A DNA stretch of 64,000 nucleotides, taken from UBA8337 sp965221415. Its GTDB lineage: Bacteria; Pseudomonadota; Alphaproteobacteria; RS24. The position numbers were made by a program, and so were the translations under genes. Shown one piece after another: positions 34,063-43,667 of the stretch. Each line of letters opens with the position of its first letter. Position 1 is the first letter of the stretch. The notes under the pieces were generated by a model. It worked only from the letters and a program-made list of their open reading frames with translations, had not been told where the DNA came from and made no database searches. The stretch covers positions 1,054,001-1,118,000 of the forward strand of contig OZ244887.1 of assembly GCA_965221415.1 (NCBI GenBank), read 5' to 3'.

Positions 34063-34842
34063 TCACGCATACGCCTTGATAATACCGAGAAAGCTTTTCG
34101 CTTTCAGGCTTGCCCCGCCAACCAACGCGCCGTTGACATGCGGCACGGCCATCAGCTTTTTCGCATTGGCGGGTTTTACCGAGCCGCCATATAAAATGCG
34201 CATCTTCGCGCCCTCATCGCCAAAACGGCGCACCAGAGCTTTTCGCAATGCCGTGTGTACTTCTTCGATTTGCGCGGGCGTCGGTGTTGCGCCAGAGCCA
34301 ATCGCCCAGACGGGTTCATACGCCACCACCGTATTTTTTGCGGTGCATTTATTCGGCAATGAGCCACGCAGCTGCGCTTGCACCACTTTCAGCGTTTCGC
34401 CCGCTCTGCGCTGTTTAGCACTTTCGCCAACGCACATAATCGCCATCAGCCCCGCTTTATGCGCCGCTTCGACCTTGGACTTGACCATTTTATCGGTTTC
34501 GCCATAGTCAGCGCGTCGCTCGCTATGGCCGACAATCACCGCTTTGGCACCGGCATCTTTTAGCTGCGCCGCCGAGATATCCCCCGTATGCGCCCCCGAT
34601 AGATTGGCGTGACAATCCTGCCCGCCCAAGAGTATCGGCTTGGGCTTCAAGCTAGACATAATAGTGGGTATACGCGACAGCAGCGTCGCGGGCGGACACA
34701 CCATGACATCACATTTGGCTTTATTTTTAGACAGCGCCCTTGCCAATGCGCGTATCTCGGCCAACTCTTTTTTGGTGCCATTCATTTTCCAATTACCCGC
34801 GACAAGGGGCTTCACGGTAACAGCTCGTTTTGGTGAGGGCAT
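34063..34842 (-). CDS. tpiA: Triosephosphate isomerase
   Basis: Interconverts dihydroxyacetone phosphate and glyceraldehyde 3-phosphate. 259 residues from the ATG at 34842, chosen for its AAAGGAG site; an upstream start at 34899 is unlikely. Catalytic residues are present: Lys in AGNWKMNG, His in VIVGHSERRADYGETD, Glu in AYEPVWAIGSG; the phosphate loop is YGGSVKPAN. A GACTC site lies just upstream. Followed by secG. Confidence 0.96.
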   Translation of the reverse strand: MPSPKRAVTVKPLVAGNWKMNGTKKELAEIRALARALSKNKAKCDVMVCPPATLLSRIPTIMSSLKPKPILLGGQDCHANLSGAHTGDISAAQLKDAGAKAVIVGHSERRADYGETDKMVKSKVEAAHKAGLMAIMCVGESAKQRRAGETLKVVQAQLRGSLPNKCTAKNTVVAYEPVWAIGSGATPTPAQIEEVHTALRKALVRRFGDEGAKMRILYGGSVKPANAKKLMAVPHVNGALVGGASLKAKSFLGIIKAYA

Positions 34843-34898
34843 AATAGACTCCTTTATATCTGCTGTTTGTTTAGCCTGTTCGCGGTTTATTGTCACCA

Positions 34899-34927
34899 TT
34901 TACAGCCTGCTTGCGGCGCACTATGAT
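34899..34927 (+). promoter_or_regulatory. Sigma-70 promoter for ppiD-trpEGDC
   Basis: TTTACA (34899-34904), a 17-base spacer and TATGAT (34922-34927), each one base from consensus. Predicted start near 34934, giving a leader of about 29 bases with AAAGAG before the ppiD ATG. Likely the main promoter of the operon that includes the trp genes. Confidence 0.65.
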
Positions 34928-34962
34928 ACACGCCAGACTTCATCAATAAAGAGACTATTCCC

Positions 34963-36858
34963 ATGCTTAATTTTCTGCGTTCGAAAGCCAGCGGCGTCCT
35001 CGGTATTCTTCTGATTGGCCTGCTCGTTATTGCCTTTGGCCTGTGGGGTATCGCCGATACGTTCACCGGATTCTCTAACGCCGAGATAGCCACGGTCGGC
35101 AATCAGAAAATCGAACGCGCGGAATATCAAATCCGCTATTTGCAACGCACGCAGACCCTTGCGCAGCAACTCGGCGCGCCGCTATCGGTCGCCGAAGCGC
35201 GGAATCTAGGCCTCGAGCGACAAGTGCTTATCAATATGCTCGGCAGTGCGGCACTGCACGAAGCCGCCGATGAGTTAGGTCTCGGCTATTCCGATGCGGC
35301 CATCGCCGAGGGCATCGTCAATGATGCGAATTTCGCAGGGCTGAACGGCACGTTTGACGAGCCAACGTTCCGCAATGTGCTGCAGCAAAACGGCTTGACC
35401 GAAAAACTATTCGTTGAAGACCAACGCCGCTTTCATGTGCTTGAGCAACTCAGCGCCGCCAGTTTCGACCGTGGGCTGATGCCAAAATTGCTGATTAACA
35501 GCCTATACGCATATTTTCTTGAGCGTCGCGTGGCACGATATATGGTTCTCACTTTGGATGAAACCGACGCTGTCGGCGACCCGACCGATGAGGAGTTGGA
35601 AACTTTCTTCGGCCAGACCAAGCTGCGATTTGCCGACCCTGAAAAGCGTTCGGCGCAGGCCTTGGCGATATCGCCTGCGCGTTTTGCCGAGCTGATTTCT
35701 ATCGACCAAGCCACATTGCGCGAAGAATATGAATTATCGCTCGATGCCTATTCCATCCCCGAAAAGCGCGCCATCGACCAATTGGTTCTGGGCGAGGATG
35801 AAGAAGTCGAAACGGTACGACAGCTGCTCGCCGCCAAGGCAAGCTTTGCCGAAATCGTCATCGCCGTTGGCCAATCGCTCGACAATACCGACCTCGGCAC
35901 GCTCGAGCGCGGCGAATTGATTTCTGCCGATTTGGCCGAACGCGCCTTCGCGATGGACAAAGGCGAAATCAGCGAGATTATCGAGGGACCTTTGGGGTTC
36001 GTGGTGCTGCGCATACGCGATATTGTCGCGGGGTCAACCTTGCCGATTGAGGCGGTCGCGGCGGAATTGCGCCGCCGCATTGTCTATGAACGCGCACTGG
36101 AAGATATGCTGGCTTTTTCCGAGACCGTCGAGGACGAACTCGCGGGCGGCGAAACATTGGAGTCTGTCAGCCAACGCTTCGACCTCGACCTGATTGAAAT
36201 CAACACGATTGACGCCGATGGCAAAACCGCAAATGGCGAGACGCCCGAATTGCTCACGCGCTATGACAATATCACCCCGCGCCTCTTTGCCAGTGCGGTG
36301 GATGAAGAAATCCCGCTGATTGAAATGGACGATGGCAGCTATGTCTGGTTGCGTCTGACCGCCATTACGCCATCGAAAGTGCCGCCCTTGGCTGACATAC
36401 GCGACGAAGTGATGGCGCAGTGGCAAGTCGCCGAGCGCACCAAGCTTTTGGAAGCACTGGCGACGCATATCGTCAAGCAAGGCAATGCGACCAACAGCTT
36501 CAAAGCCGCGACCAAAGGCTTTAAGCGCGCGCCCTTAGTCTCCGAGCCAATGACGCGCCAAGTCAGCAATGACACGTTTTCCGATGCCGCGGTCGCGCAG
36601 CTCTTCTCGACCGAGGCGGGCAGGTTCGCGTGGGCGAATGTCGGCTTTAGCGGCGAGATTATCGTCATGCAGGTCGATAAAGTCATCCCCGCCGAAATCA
36701 AAGACGGCGAAGCGAAAGATTTGATTTTCAACGGCGAGAAGCGCAAATATCACCTCGACCTTGCCAATCAATTCGTCCGCAGTCTGCAGGCGCATTATGG
36801 GGTGCATATCAATCAGGCCAATCTCGAACGTGCGACCAACGAGCTGGTTTCGCGATGA
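34963..36858 (+). CDS. Periplasmic peptidyl-prolyl isomerase/chaperone, PpiD/SurA type
   Basis: 631 residues, anchored in the inner membrane by one N-terminal segment (about 8-30: VLGILLIGLLVIAFGLWGI). A SurA-N-type chaperone region follows, then a parvulin (PpiC) domain near 255-345, seen as FAEIVIAVGQS, LGTLERGELISADLAERAF and GPLGFVVLRI. PpiD helps proteins leaving the Sec channel to fold. In alphaproteobacteria it commonly precedes trpE. Its stop overlaps the trpE start (ATGA). Confidence 0.93.
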   Translation: MLNFLRSKASGVLGILLIGLLVIAFGLWGIADTFTGFSNAEIATVGNQKIERAEYQIRYLQRTQTLAQQLGAPLSVAEARNLGLERQVLINMLGSAALHEAADELGLGYSDAAIAEGIVNDANFAGLNGTFDEPTFRNVLQQNGLTEKLFVEDQRRFHVLEQLSAASFDRGLMPKLLINSLYAYFLERRVARYMVLTLDETDAVGDPTDEELETFFGQTKLRFADPEKRSAQALAISPARFAELISIDQATLREEYELSLDAYSIPEKRAIDQLVLGEDEEVETVRQLLAAKASFAEIVIAVGQSLDNTDLGTLERGELISADLAERAFAMDKGEISEIIEGPLGFVVLRIRDIVAGSTLPIEAVAAELRRRIVYERALEDMLAFSETVEDELAGGETLESVSQRFDLDLIEINTIDADGKTANGETPELLTRYDNITPRLFASAVDEEIPLIEMDDGSYVWLRLTAITPSKVPPLADIRDEVMAQWQVAERTKLLEALATHIVKQGNATNSFKAATKGFKRAPLVSEPMTRQVSNDTFSDAAVAQLFSTEAGRFAWANVGFSGEIIVMQVDKVIPAEIKDGEAKDLIFNGEKRKYHLDLANQFVRSLQAHYGVHINQANLERATNELVSR

Positions 36859-38366
36859 GTGGCGTCACGCCTGAACGCGATATTTTTTGCGCCACTTATC
36901 AAGACGGCAAGCCGCAGCTTGTCTGGTCTGAACTGATTGCCGATTTGGAAACACCGGTTGCCGCTTTTTTGAAACTCGCCGAGGAAGAGCCCTTTTCGTT
37001 TCTTTTGGAGTCGGTCGAAGACGGCGATATTCGCGGACGTTATTCGATGATTGGGCTGTCGCCTGATTTGCTGTTTCGGGTGCGCGATGGGCAAGCTGAG
37101 GTAAACCGTGATGGCCTCTCTGACCTCGATAGCTTTACCCCGATGGCGGGCGCACCGCTTGATGCACTACGCGCTGTGCTGGCCGAGTCGCGCCTTGATA
37201 TCCCAGAGACGCTCGCGCCGATGTCGGCGGGGGTGTTTGGCTATATGGCCTATGACATGGTGCGCCATATGGAGGACATACCGAATAATAATCCAGATGT
37301 GATGAACGTCCCCGATTGCTTATTCATGCGCCCCACCATGATGGCGGTGTTTGATAGCGTGCGCAATATGATACAGCTAGTAACGCCCGTCCGCCCAAAT
37401 GAAAAAGATGCCGAGGCGGCTTATGAGGCAGCTCTTGCGCGTTTGGAAGCGGCGGGCGAAACCTTGCGCGCCCCTCTGCCGCCAACGGGTCTCACACCGC
37501 CCAACCCGTTCGATGCGCCGCAATCGAATATATCGCAGCAGGCTTATTTCGAGATGATTGAAAAAGCCAAAGCCTATATCGAAGCGGGCGATGTTTTTCA
37601 GGTGGTGTTGAGCCAACGCTTCCATATTGATTTTGAGTTGCCGCCGTTCGATTTATACCGCGCCCTGCGGCGGATTAACCCATCGCCATATTTATTTTAT
37701 CTCAATATGCGGGACTTCGCGGTGGTAGGCTCTAGCCCCGAAGTATTGGTCGGCGTGCAGAATCGCACGGTCAATATTCGCCCCATTGCAGGCACCCGAA
37801 AACGGGGCGTTAATCTAGCCGAAGACGCAGACATCAGCGCGGACTTATTGCAGGACGAAAAAGAACGCGCCGAACATCTCATGCTGCTCGACCTCGGACG
37901 CAATGATGTCGGTCGGGTGGCTGAAATCGGCAGCGTTAAAGTCAACACCGCCTTTGGTTTGCAAAAAACCTCGCACCTCATCCATATTGTGTCGGATGTC
38001 ACGGGCACATTGCGCGATGGTCTCGATGAAATCGACGCGCTGGTGGCAGGCTTTCCGGCCGGCACAGTGTCGGGTGCGCCGAAAATCCGCGCCATGGAAA
38101 TCATCGATGAGTTGGAGCTCGACCGTCGCGGCATTTATGCTGGATGCGTCGGTTATTTTTCCGCCAATGGCGATATGGACACCTGCATCGCCTTGCGCAC
38201 CGCCGTGGTCAAAGATGGTAAACTTTACGCCCAAGCGGGCGGCGGCGTTGTATATGACAGCACGCCGCAGTATGAATATGAAGAAACGGTCAATAAAGCG
38301 ACCGCCTTGTTCCGTGCCGCCGAAGTGGCACTCGACTTGGCCAATGAAAGAAAGAACCGTCCGTAA
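36855..38366 (+). CDS. trpE: Anthranilate synthase component I
   Basis: Makes anthranilate from chorismate with ammonia delivered by TrpG, first step of tryptophan synthesis. 503 residues. The feedback site LLESVEDGDIRGRYSMIG lies near 50-67. Chorismate-binding motifs: PSPYLFYLNM, SSPEVLVG, RPIAGTRKRG, LGRNDVGRV, FPAGTVSGAPKIRAM and AQAGGGVVYDS. No leader peptide or attenuator precedes it, because it overlaps ppiD. Its stop overlaps the trpG start (TAATG). Confidence 0.97.
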   Translation: MSGVTPERDIFCATYQDGKPQLVWSELIADLETPVAAFLKLAEEEPFSFLLESVEDGDIRGRYSMIGLSPDLLFRVRDGQAEVNRDGLSDLDSFTPMAGAPLDALRAVLAESRLDIPETLAPMSAGVFGYMAYDMVRHMEDIPNNNPDVMNVPDCLFMRPTMMAVFDSVRNMIQLVTPVRPNEKDAEAAYEAALARLEAAGETLRAPLPPTGLTPPNPFDAPQSNISQQAYFEMIEKAKAYIEAGDVFQVVLSQRFHIDFELPPFDLYRALRRINPSPYLFYLNMRDFAVVGSSPEVLVGVQNRTVNIRPIAGTRKRGVNLAEDADISADLLQDEKERAEHLMLLDLGRNDVGRVAEIGSVKVNTAFGLQKTSHLIHIVSDVTGTLRDGLDEIDALVAGFPAGTVSGAPKIRAMEIIDELELDRRGIYAGCVGYFSANGDMDTCIALRTAVVKDGKLYAQAGGGVVYDSTPQYEYEETVNKATALFRAAEVALDLANERKNRP

Positions 38367-39001
38367 TGCTCACGCTCATCGACAATTATGATAGCTTTAC
38401 GTTTAATTTGGTGCAGTTTCTCGGCGACCTCGGGGCAGATTGCCACGTCGTGCGCAATGATAAAGCCACCGCCGCAGATATTTTAGCCGAGCTAACCACC
38501 GATGGTGACACCCCCCGCGCGCTTATTTTATCGCCCGGGCCGTGTGCGCCTGACCAAGCGGGCATTTGTCTTGATTTGATAAAAGCTGCGCCCGATGACA
38601 TGCCGATATTTGGCGTTTGTTTGGGGCATCAATGTATCGGGCAAGCCTTTGGCGGCAAGATTGTGCAAGCCCATAAAATCATGCACGGCAAGGTAAGCCA
38701 TATCGAACATGATGGCACAGGCTTGTTCGACACCCTGCCCGTCCCGCTAAGTGCCACACGCTATCACTCATTGGTTATCGAGCCTGACAGCATGCCCGAT
38801 TGTTTAAACGTGACAGCCAAAACACAAAATGGCACCATCATGGCGGTGCAGCACAAAACCCGCCCGATTTTTGGCGTGCAGTTTCACCCCGAGAGCATCG
38901 CGTCGGTGGATGGTCACAAAATACTGGCCAATTTTTTAACCCATTCTGGATTTTCCGTACCCCATAACTTTGTCCCGCAACAGCCAATTTTGGAGCCTTA
39001 G
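38366..39001 (+). CDS. trpG: Anthranilate synthase component II (glutamine amidotransferase)
   Basis: 211 residues, class I amidotransferase that supplies ammonia to TrpE. Motifs: LIDNYDSFTFNLVQ at the start, nucleophile C85 in FGVCLGHQCIGQAFGG, and the His-Glu pair in GVQFHPESIAS. About 15 residues longer than usual at the C-terminus (after FLTHSG). It may also serve folate synthesis with PabB. Translation is coupled to trpE. Confidence 0.96.
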   Translation: MLTLIDNYDSFTFNLVQFLGDLGADCHVVRNDKATAADILAELTTDGDTPRALILSPGPCAPDQAGICLDLIKAAPDDMPIFGVCLGHQCIGQAFGGKIVQAHKIMHGKVSHIEHDGTGLFDTLPVPLSATRYHSLVIEPDSMPDCLNVTAKTQNGTIMAVQHKTRPIFGVQFHPESIASVDGHKILANFLTHSGFSVPHNFVPQQPILEP

Positions 39002-39002
39002 A

Positions 39003-40028
39003 ATGGATGCCTTAAAACCAATATTAACAATTCTACAAGAAGGCAAAAAGCTCAGCACAACCGAGGCGACATCGGCTTTCGATATCATATTAAACGGCCA
39101 AGCGACGCCGTCGCAAATCGGGGCTTTCATCACCGCCCTGCGGATGCGCGGCGAGACCATCGACGAGATTGCCGCGGGCGTTTCGGTGATGCGCGCCAAT
39201 GCGACAAAAGTTAAAGTCCCAACGCATGTCCTCGATACATGCGGCACGGGCGGCGACGGCAGCGGCTCTTATAATATCTCAACCGCCGTGGCGATTGTCG
39301 CCGCTGCATGTGGCGCGTATGTCGCCAAGCACGGCACATTGGCGCAGACATCTAAATCTGGCTCGTCCGATGTCTTAGAAGCACTGGGGGTCAATCTCAA
39401 TTTATCGCCCGCCGCCCTCGAGACATGCATTAACGATGTCGGTATCGGATTTCTATTTGCCCCCAATCATCACGCCGCCATGCGCCATGTCGCGCCCGTG
39501 CGCAAAGAACTCGGCTTTCGCTCGATTTTCAACCTGCTCGGGCCGCTGTCAAATCCGGCGGGCGCGAACCGTCAATTGCTCGGTGTTTTCGACAAGCAAT
39601 GGGTCAAGCCACTTGCTGAAGTGCTGAAAAAACTCGGCTCGGAACGGGCGTGGGTGGTGCATGGGTCAGACGGCATGGACGAGTTGACAACGACCGGCCC
39701 GAGCACCATTGCCGCTTTGCGCAAAAACAAAATAACCATGCTCGAAGTGACCCCAGAAGATGCGGGGCTGCCGCGCGCCAAACCCGAAGATTTAAAAGGC
39801 GGCACACCGCAAGAAAACGCCGCCGCCTTGAGCGCTCTGATGGAAGGCGAAACAGGCGCGTATCGCGACATCGTATTGCTCAATAGTGCCGCCGCGCTCA
39901 TCGTCTGCAATAAGGCGGATAATCTGACCGAGGGGGTCGAAATGGCAGCCCTTGCCATCGACGATGGCGGCGCGCGCGGCGTGCTTGCCAATCTGATAAA
40001 AACATCGCAAGAGCTCGCCGACGGATGA
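39003..40028 (+). CDS. trpD: Anthranilate phosphoribosyltransferase
   Basis: Second tryptophan step, joining anthranilate to PRPP. 341 residues from the ATG at 39003, one base after the trpG stop, with GGAG upstream. The PRPP-binding motif is LDTCGTGGDGSGSYNIST, then KHGTLAQTSKSGSSDVLEALG, HHAAMRHVAPVRKELG and RSIFNLLGPLSNPA. The stop overlaps the trpC start (ATGA). Confidence 0.97.
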   Translation: MDALKPILTILQEGKKLSTTEATSAFDIILNGQATPSQIGAFITALRMRGETIDEIAAGVSVMRANATKVKVPTHVLDTCGTGGDGSGSYNISTAVAIVAAACGAYVAKHGTLAQTSKSGSSDVLEALGVNLNLSPAALETCINDVGIGFLFAPNHHAAMRHVAPVRKELGFRSIFNLLGPLSNPAGANRQLLGVFDKQWVKPLAEVLKKLGSERAWVVHGSDGMDELTTTGPSTIAALRKNKITMLEVTPEDAGLPRAKPEDLKGGTPQENAAALSALMEGETGAYRDIVLLNSAAALIVCNKADNLTEGVEMAALAIDDGGARGVLANLIKTSQELADG

Positions 40029-40828
40029 GTTCTGAGCCGACCGATATTCTGGCGCACATCACCGCCTATAAGCTGGAAGAAATCGCAGCTGCCAAAGCCG
40101 CGCGCCCATTATCGCAAATACGCGACGAAGCCATCGCTGCCGATGCACCGCGCGGTTTCATCAAAGCGTTGCAAAATAAACAAGCGCAAAATAAGCCTGC
40201 GCTCATTGGTGAGATTAAAAAAGCTAGCCCGTCCAAAGGCCTTATTCGCGAAGACTTCAACCCGCCGCTCATCGCCCAAGCCTACCAACAAGGAGGCGCG
40301 GCTTGCTTGTCGGTGCTGACCGACGCGCCAAGTTTTCAAGGCGCGCCAGAGTTTTTGATTGCCGCCCGCGCCGCATGTGCCCTGCCCGTGCTGCGAAAAG
40401 ATTTCATGTATGACACATATCAAGTGGCCGAGGCGCGCAGTTGGGGGGCGGATGCCATATTGATTATCCTCGCTGCGGTTTCAGACGCTCAAGCCAGCGA
40501 GCTTTATGCCGCTGCGACCGAAAGCGGTATGGATAGTTTATTTGAAGTGCATGATGCGCAAGATCTGTCTCGCGCATTGGCCTTAAAACCGAAGCTTCTC
40601 GGCATCAATAATCGCGATTTGCGGACATTTGAGACAACGCTCGAGACCACGCGCACACTCATGCAGGATATTCCTGATGATATTTTGCTGGTGAGCGAAA
40701 GCGGCATCGCCCATCGCGACGATATACACAGCTTGATGGGTGATGGCGTGTCGGCTTTTCTCGTTGGTGAAAGCCTGATGCGACAGCCCGATATTGCACG
40801 CGCCACAAAAAATCTGCTCGAATCATAA
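40025..40828 (+). CDS. trpC: Indole-3-glycerol phosphate synthase
   Basis: TIM-barrel enzyme making the indole ring. 267 residues. Catalytic Lys/Glu regions: IGEIKKASPSKGLI, VLTDAPSFQGAPEFL, LRKDFMYDTYQV, and GINNRDLRTFETTLE with LVSESGI later. Monofunctional: trpF is not fused and not present here. The stop is 86 bases before lexA; moaC and moeA, usually next, are absent. Confidence 0.96.
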   Translation: MSSEPTDILAHITAYKLEEIAAAKAARPLSQIRDEAIAADAPRGFIKALQNKQAQNKPALIGEIKKASPSKGLIREDFNPPLIAQAYQQGGAACLSVLTDAPSFQGAPEFLIAARAACALPVLRKDFMYDTYQVAEARSWGADAILIILAAVSDAQASELYAAATESGMDSLFEVHDAQDLSRALALKPKLLGINNRDLRTFETTLETTRTLMQDIPDDILLVSESGIAHRDDIHSLMGDGVSAFLVGESLMRQPDIARATKNLLES

Positions 40829-40847
40829 TTTTTTACGATTATGCCCC

Positions 40848-40897
40848 TTGTATCAAAAAGCGAATGAAAGTAGAACAAAAGAGTTAGCGATTCGTTC
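40848..40897 (+). promoter_or_regulatory. lexA promoter region with two SOS boxes
   Basis: Alphaproteobacterial LexA recognises GTTC-N7-GTTC (or GAAC-N7-GAAC on the other strand). I see GAAT-N7-GAAC at 40862-40876 and GTTA-N7-GTTC at 40883-40897, each with one mismatch and in opposite orientation, six bases apart. The first box covers a possible -10 (TAGAAC 40871-40876), 17 bases after TTGTAT (40848-40853). This predicts LexA autorepression. Confidence 0.65.
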
Positions 40898-40914
40898 TAT
40901 CTTGGAGACACCTC

Positions 40915-41586
40915 ATGCTCACAAAAAAACAATATGAATTATTGCTATTCATCAATGAGCGGCTGAAAGAAACGGGTGTTTCACCCAGCTTTGATGAAAT
41001 GAAAGACGCACTCAATCTGCGCTCCAAGTCGGGTATTCACCGCCTTATCACGGCACTGGAGGAACGCGGCTTCATCAAACGCCTTGCGCACCGCGCCCGT
41101 GCGCTTGAGGTCATCAAATTGCCCGACACCATGTCGTCGAGCCTCGCCGCCCCACCCCGTGCGCACACCGCGCCCATGCCGACAAATAGCGCCAATGATA
41201 ATCGCGCCGTATCGGTCTCTGTTATGGGACGCATCGCGGCGGGCACACCGATTGAAGCCCTGCAAGAAGAGATAAACCAGATTTCTGTTCCCGTCGAAAT
41301 GATGCGCTCAGGAGAACATTATGCGCTCGAAGTGCATGGTGATTCGATGATTGAAGCCGGCATTTTCGATGGCGACACCGCCATCATACAAAGCGGCGTG
41401 ACAGCCGATAATGGCGAGATTGTTGTCGCCCTCGTCGAAGGACACGAAGCCACGCTCAAACGGCTGCGTCGCAAAGGCGAAATGATTGCTTTAGAAGCGG
41501 CTAATCAGGCTTATGAAACGCGTATCTTCCGCGCCGACCAAGTGCGTGTGCAAGGCCGCCTTGTCGGTCTCATCCGCAAATATTAA
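40915..41586 (+). CDS. lexA: LexA repressor
   Basis: SOS regulator that represses DNA-repair genes and cleaves itself when RecA is activated. 223 residues. Winged helix-turn-helix 1-70 (KQYELLLFINERL, SPSFDEMKDAL, SGIHRLITALEERGFI). The autocleavage site is A109-G110 in GRIAAGTPIE, nucleophile S144 in HGDSMIEAGI and K182 in EATLKRL. The start ATG has TTGGAG upstream. One base separates its stop from that of convergent comEC. Confidence 0.97.
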   Translation: MLTKKQYELLLFINERLKETGVSPSFDEMKDALNLRSKSGIHRLITALEERGFIKRLAHRARALEVIKLPDTMSSSLAAPPRAHTAPMPTNSANDNRAVSVSVMGRIAAGTPIEALQEEINQISVPVEMMRSGEHYALEVHGDSMIEAGIFDGDTAIIQSGVTADNGEIVVALVEGHEATLKRLRRKGEMIALEAANQAYETRIFRADQVRVQGRLVGLIRKY

Positions 41587-41587
41587 T

Positions 41588-43591
41588 TTACCTCTGCCAG
41601 AGCCGTGTGCGTGCGGCGGTTTTCATCCGAAGCCTATTGCCATCAATGACGATTTGCATCGGCACATCATAATGTAGCTTTGTTTCATCAATCAGCAGGG
41701 CTTTGCACGGATACTCACTCGTTGCAAATGGCGCGATGACCAAATCAGCCGTTTCGCAAGCAACAGCCACGTCTTTGGCACGCGTCCGATACGCAACCGC
41801 TATTCCATCTTTTGCGATGAGGTCACAACCTGCGGCGCACTCTTTCGCCGCACCTATTTCATCTGTATAACGCCCATGAAATCGCGCGATGCGTTGTAAT
41901 TCATAATTGCGGCGGCGTTGACGCAGCCGTTGCAACCCGCCATCGGCTTGCTGCACGATGATAATATCGCGGCCAACAAAATAGGCGAGTGGCCGCTCGG
42001 CGCGACCGATAAACAGTGCCGCGACAATAATGGGCATCACGCCGAGCCACCGCCACTTTGTGCGCACCAAACACAAAAAGACAAATCCAGACCCCGCCAC
42101 TGGCAGCAGCCAATCGGGACTTGCCCCGACGCGCAACAGCGCGCCATCAAAACTGGTTATCCATTGCGCGCCGCCAACGACATATTCGATGCCGAGTTGC
42201 ATAATCGGTGTCACAAATCTATCACCGCCGAACGGCAGCACCAGTAAAGATAACGGCGCCATTGGCATGATGAGCGAGCTAAATATCGGCATCGCAAATA
42301 AATTGGCAAACAGCGAGTAAGAGCCAATCTGGTAAAATTGCGTCAGCGCGATAAACCCTGTGACAGAACCAGCGATAAGACTCGTAAAGAATAAAGCCGA
42401 GCTATAGCGCGCGCCCAATCTAAACGTGCGCTGCCACGGGCTCATTTCATCAAGGCGGATAAATAAACGGTCGCGCCGCCGCCAGCTTTCATACACCGCG
42501 ACCAAAGCCATCACCGCTGCGAAACTCATTTGAAAGCCAACCTGAACAATCGCTTGTGGTTGTATCAGCAGCACAATCAAAACCGCCCAAAGCACATTGC
42601 GCATGGTCACAGCGGGTCGGTCGACAAGGATCGCGAGAAACAAAATCGCCAACATGACATAAGCACGTTGGGTCGCGATGCTCGCGCCCGACACAGCCAA
42701 ATAACCCGTCGCCGCAACCAGTGCTGCCATCGCGGCGGGCTTGCGCACATCGTAACGCAACACAAGTGCTGGCCAAAGCGCTGCGAGAAATCGCAACACC
42801 GCATAAACCGAGCCTGCAAACAGTGCCATGTGCAGACCTGAAATCGCTAACATATGCGCTAAGCCGCTATGACGAAACGCATCACGCACAGGTTTTGAAA
42901 TAGCACCGCGCACGCCAGTGACCAGACTCGCCGCGACGGGTCCTGCTTGTTCTGACATGCTATCGCGAAAATGCGCGGCCAATGATAAACGCCAACGCGC
43001 CAGTCTGTGAGACCATAATAAGGGTGCGGTGCAATCAACCGATTGTATGTCGCGCACGAAACCAACCGCGCGTCGTCCAGAAAACCACGGTGAAAATCGA
43101 GGGTCATAGCCGCTCGACACAGTCGGCAAGGATAATGGTTTCAGACGCGCTTGAAATGTGCCCACACAGCCCGGCTTCACATATGTGGTCGCCGCCAGCT
43201 TGCCGTATAAGCGCACCAGCACAGATTTTTCATGCGCATCCCTCAGCTGCAAATCGATAATGCTGCTGCGCTCTGTTGGTTCGACCCAAACGATAACGCC
43301 CGATAAGGTGACTTCTTGTTTGCCGTTCGGCACATAAAGCGCGCCCGTCATATGCGCCTGCCACTGCGTATGCGCTTGCGCCCAAGCAAAACCCAGCGAA
43401 AACATAAGCAGACACATGCCAAATTGCGTCAGCCGATACATATCGCGGTGGCGCGCAAAATATAGCACGGCGCACGACACCAAAACTAATGCCAGACTTA
43501 TCCAAATCGGCGGCTCACTCGGCCAACCAAAAAACACCGCCATCGCAACAGCAAAGCTAACAATAAACAAAGAAAAGTGCGTTCGGCGCAT
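41588..43591 (-). CDS. comEC: ComEC/Rec2-family competence membrane protein
   Basis: 667 residues, polytopic inner-membrane protein forming the DNA-uptake channel in natural transformation. An N-terminal DUF4131-type region (about 1-170) is followed by the competence domain with the signature AHMLAISGLHMALFAG near 240 and many membrane segments to about 500. The C-terminal part (RDIIIVQQADGGLQRLR onward) is a reduced version of the metallo-hydrolase-like domain and lacks an HxHxDH motif, as in many alphaproteobacteria. Whether the organism is competent is unknown. Divergent from gltX, convergent with lexA. Confidence 0.92.
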   Translation of the reverse strand: MRRTHFSLFIVSFAVAMAVFFGWPSEPPIWISLALVLVSCAVLYFARHRDMYRLTQFGMCLLMFSLGFAWAQAHTQWQAHMTGALYVPNGKQEVTLSGVIVWVEPTERSSIIDLQLRDAHEKSVLVRLYGKLAATTYVKPGCVGTFQARLKPLSLPTVSSGYDPRFSPWFSGRRAVGFVRDIQSVDCTAPLLWSHRLARWRLSLAAHFRDSMSEQAGPVAASLVTGVRGAISKPVRDAFRHSGLAHMLAISGLHMALFAGSVYAVLRFLAALWPALVLRYDVRKPAAMAALVAATGYLAVSGASIATQRAYVMLAILFLAILVDRPAVTMRNVLWAVLIVLLIQPQAIVQVGFQMSFAAVMALVAVYESWRRRDRLFIRLDEMSPWQRTFRLGARYSSALFFTSLIAGSVTGFIALTQFYQIGSYSLFANLFAMPIFSSLIMPMAPLSLLVLPFGGDRFVTPIMQLGIEYVVGGAQWITSFDGALLRVGASPDWLLPVAGSGFVFLCLVRTKWRWLGVMPIIVAALFIGRAERPLAYFVGRDIIIVQQADGGLQRLRQRRRNYELQRIARFHGRYTDEIGAAKECAAGCDLIAKDGIAVAYRTRAKDVAVACETADLVIAPFATSEYPCKALLIDETKLHYDVPMQIVIDGNRLRMKTAARTRLWQR

Positions 43592-43667
43592 GGTGCCCCC
43601 CTATGGGACAAGGTGAATATGTGCTATGAGCATACCCAAACAGCGTCGTAATCTAAAGAGACCAAAT

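Noticed and set aside
36800..36860. Tryptophan leader peptide and attenuator before trpE
   Set aside because: The region is the coding end of ppiD, which overlaps the trpE start; there is no Trp-codon run or terminator.
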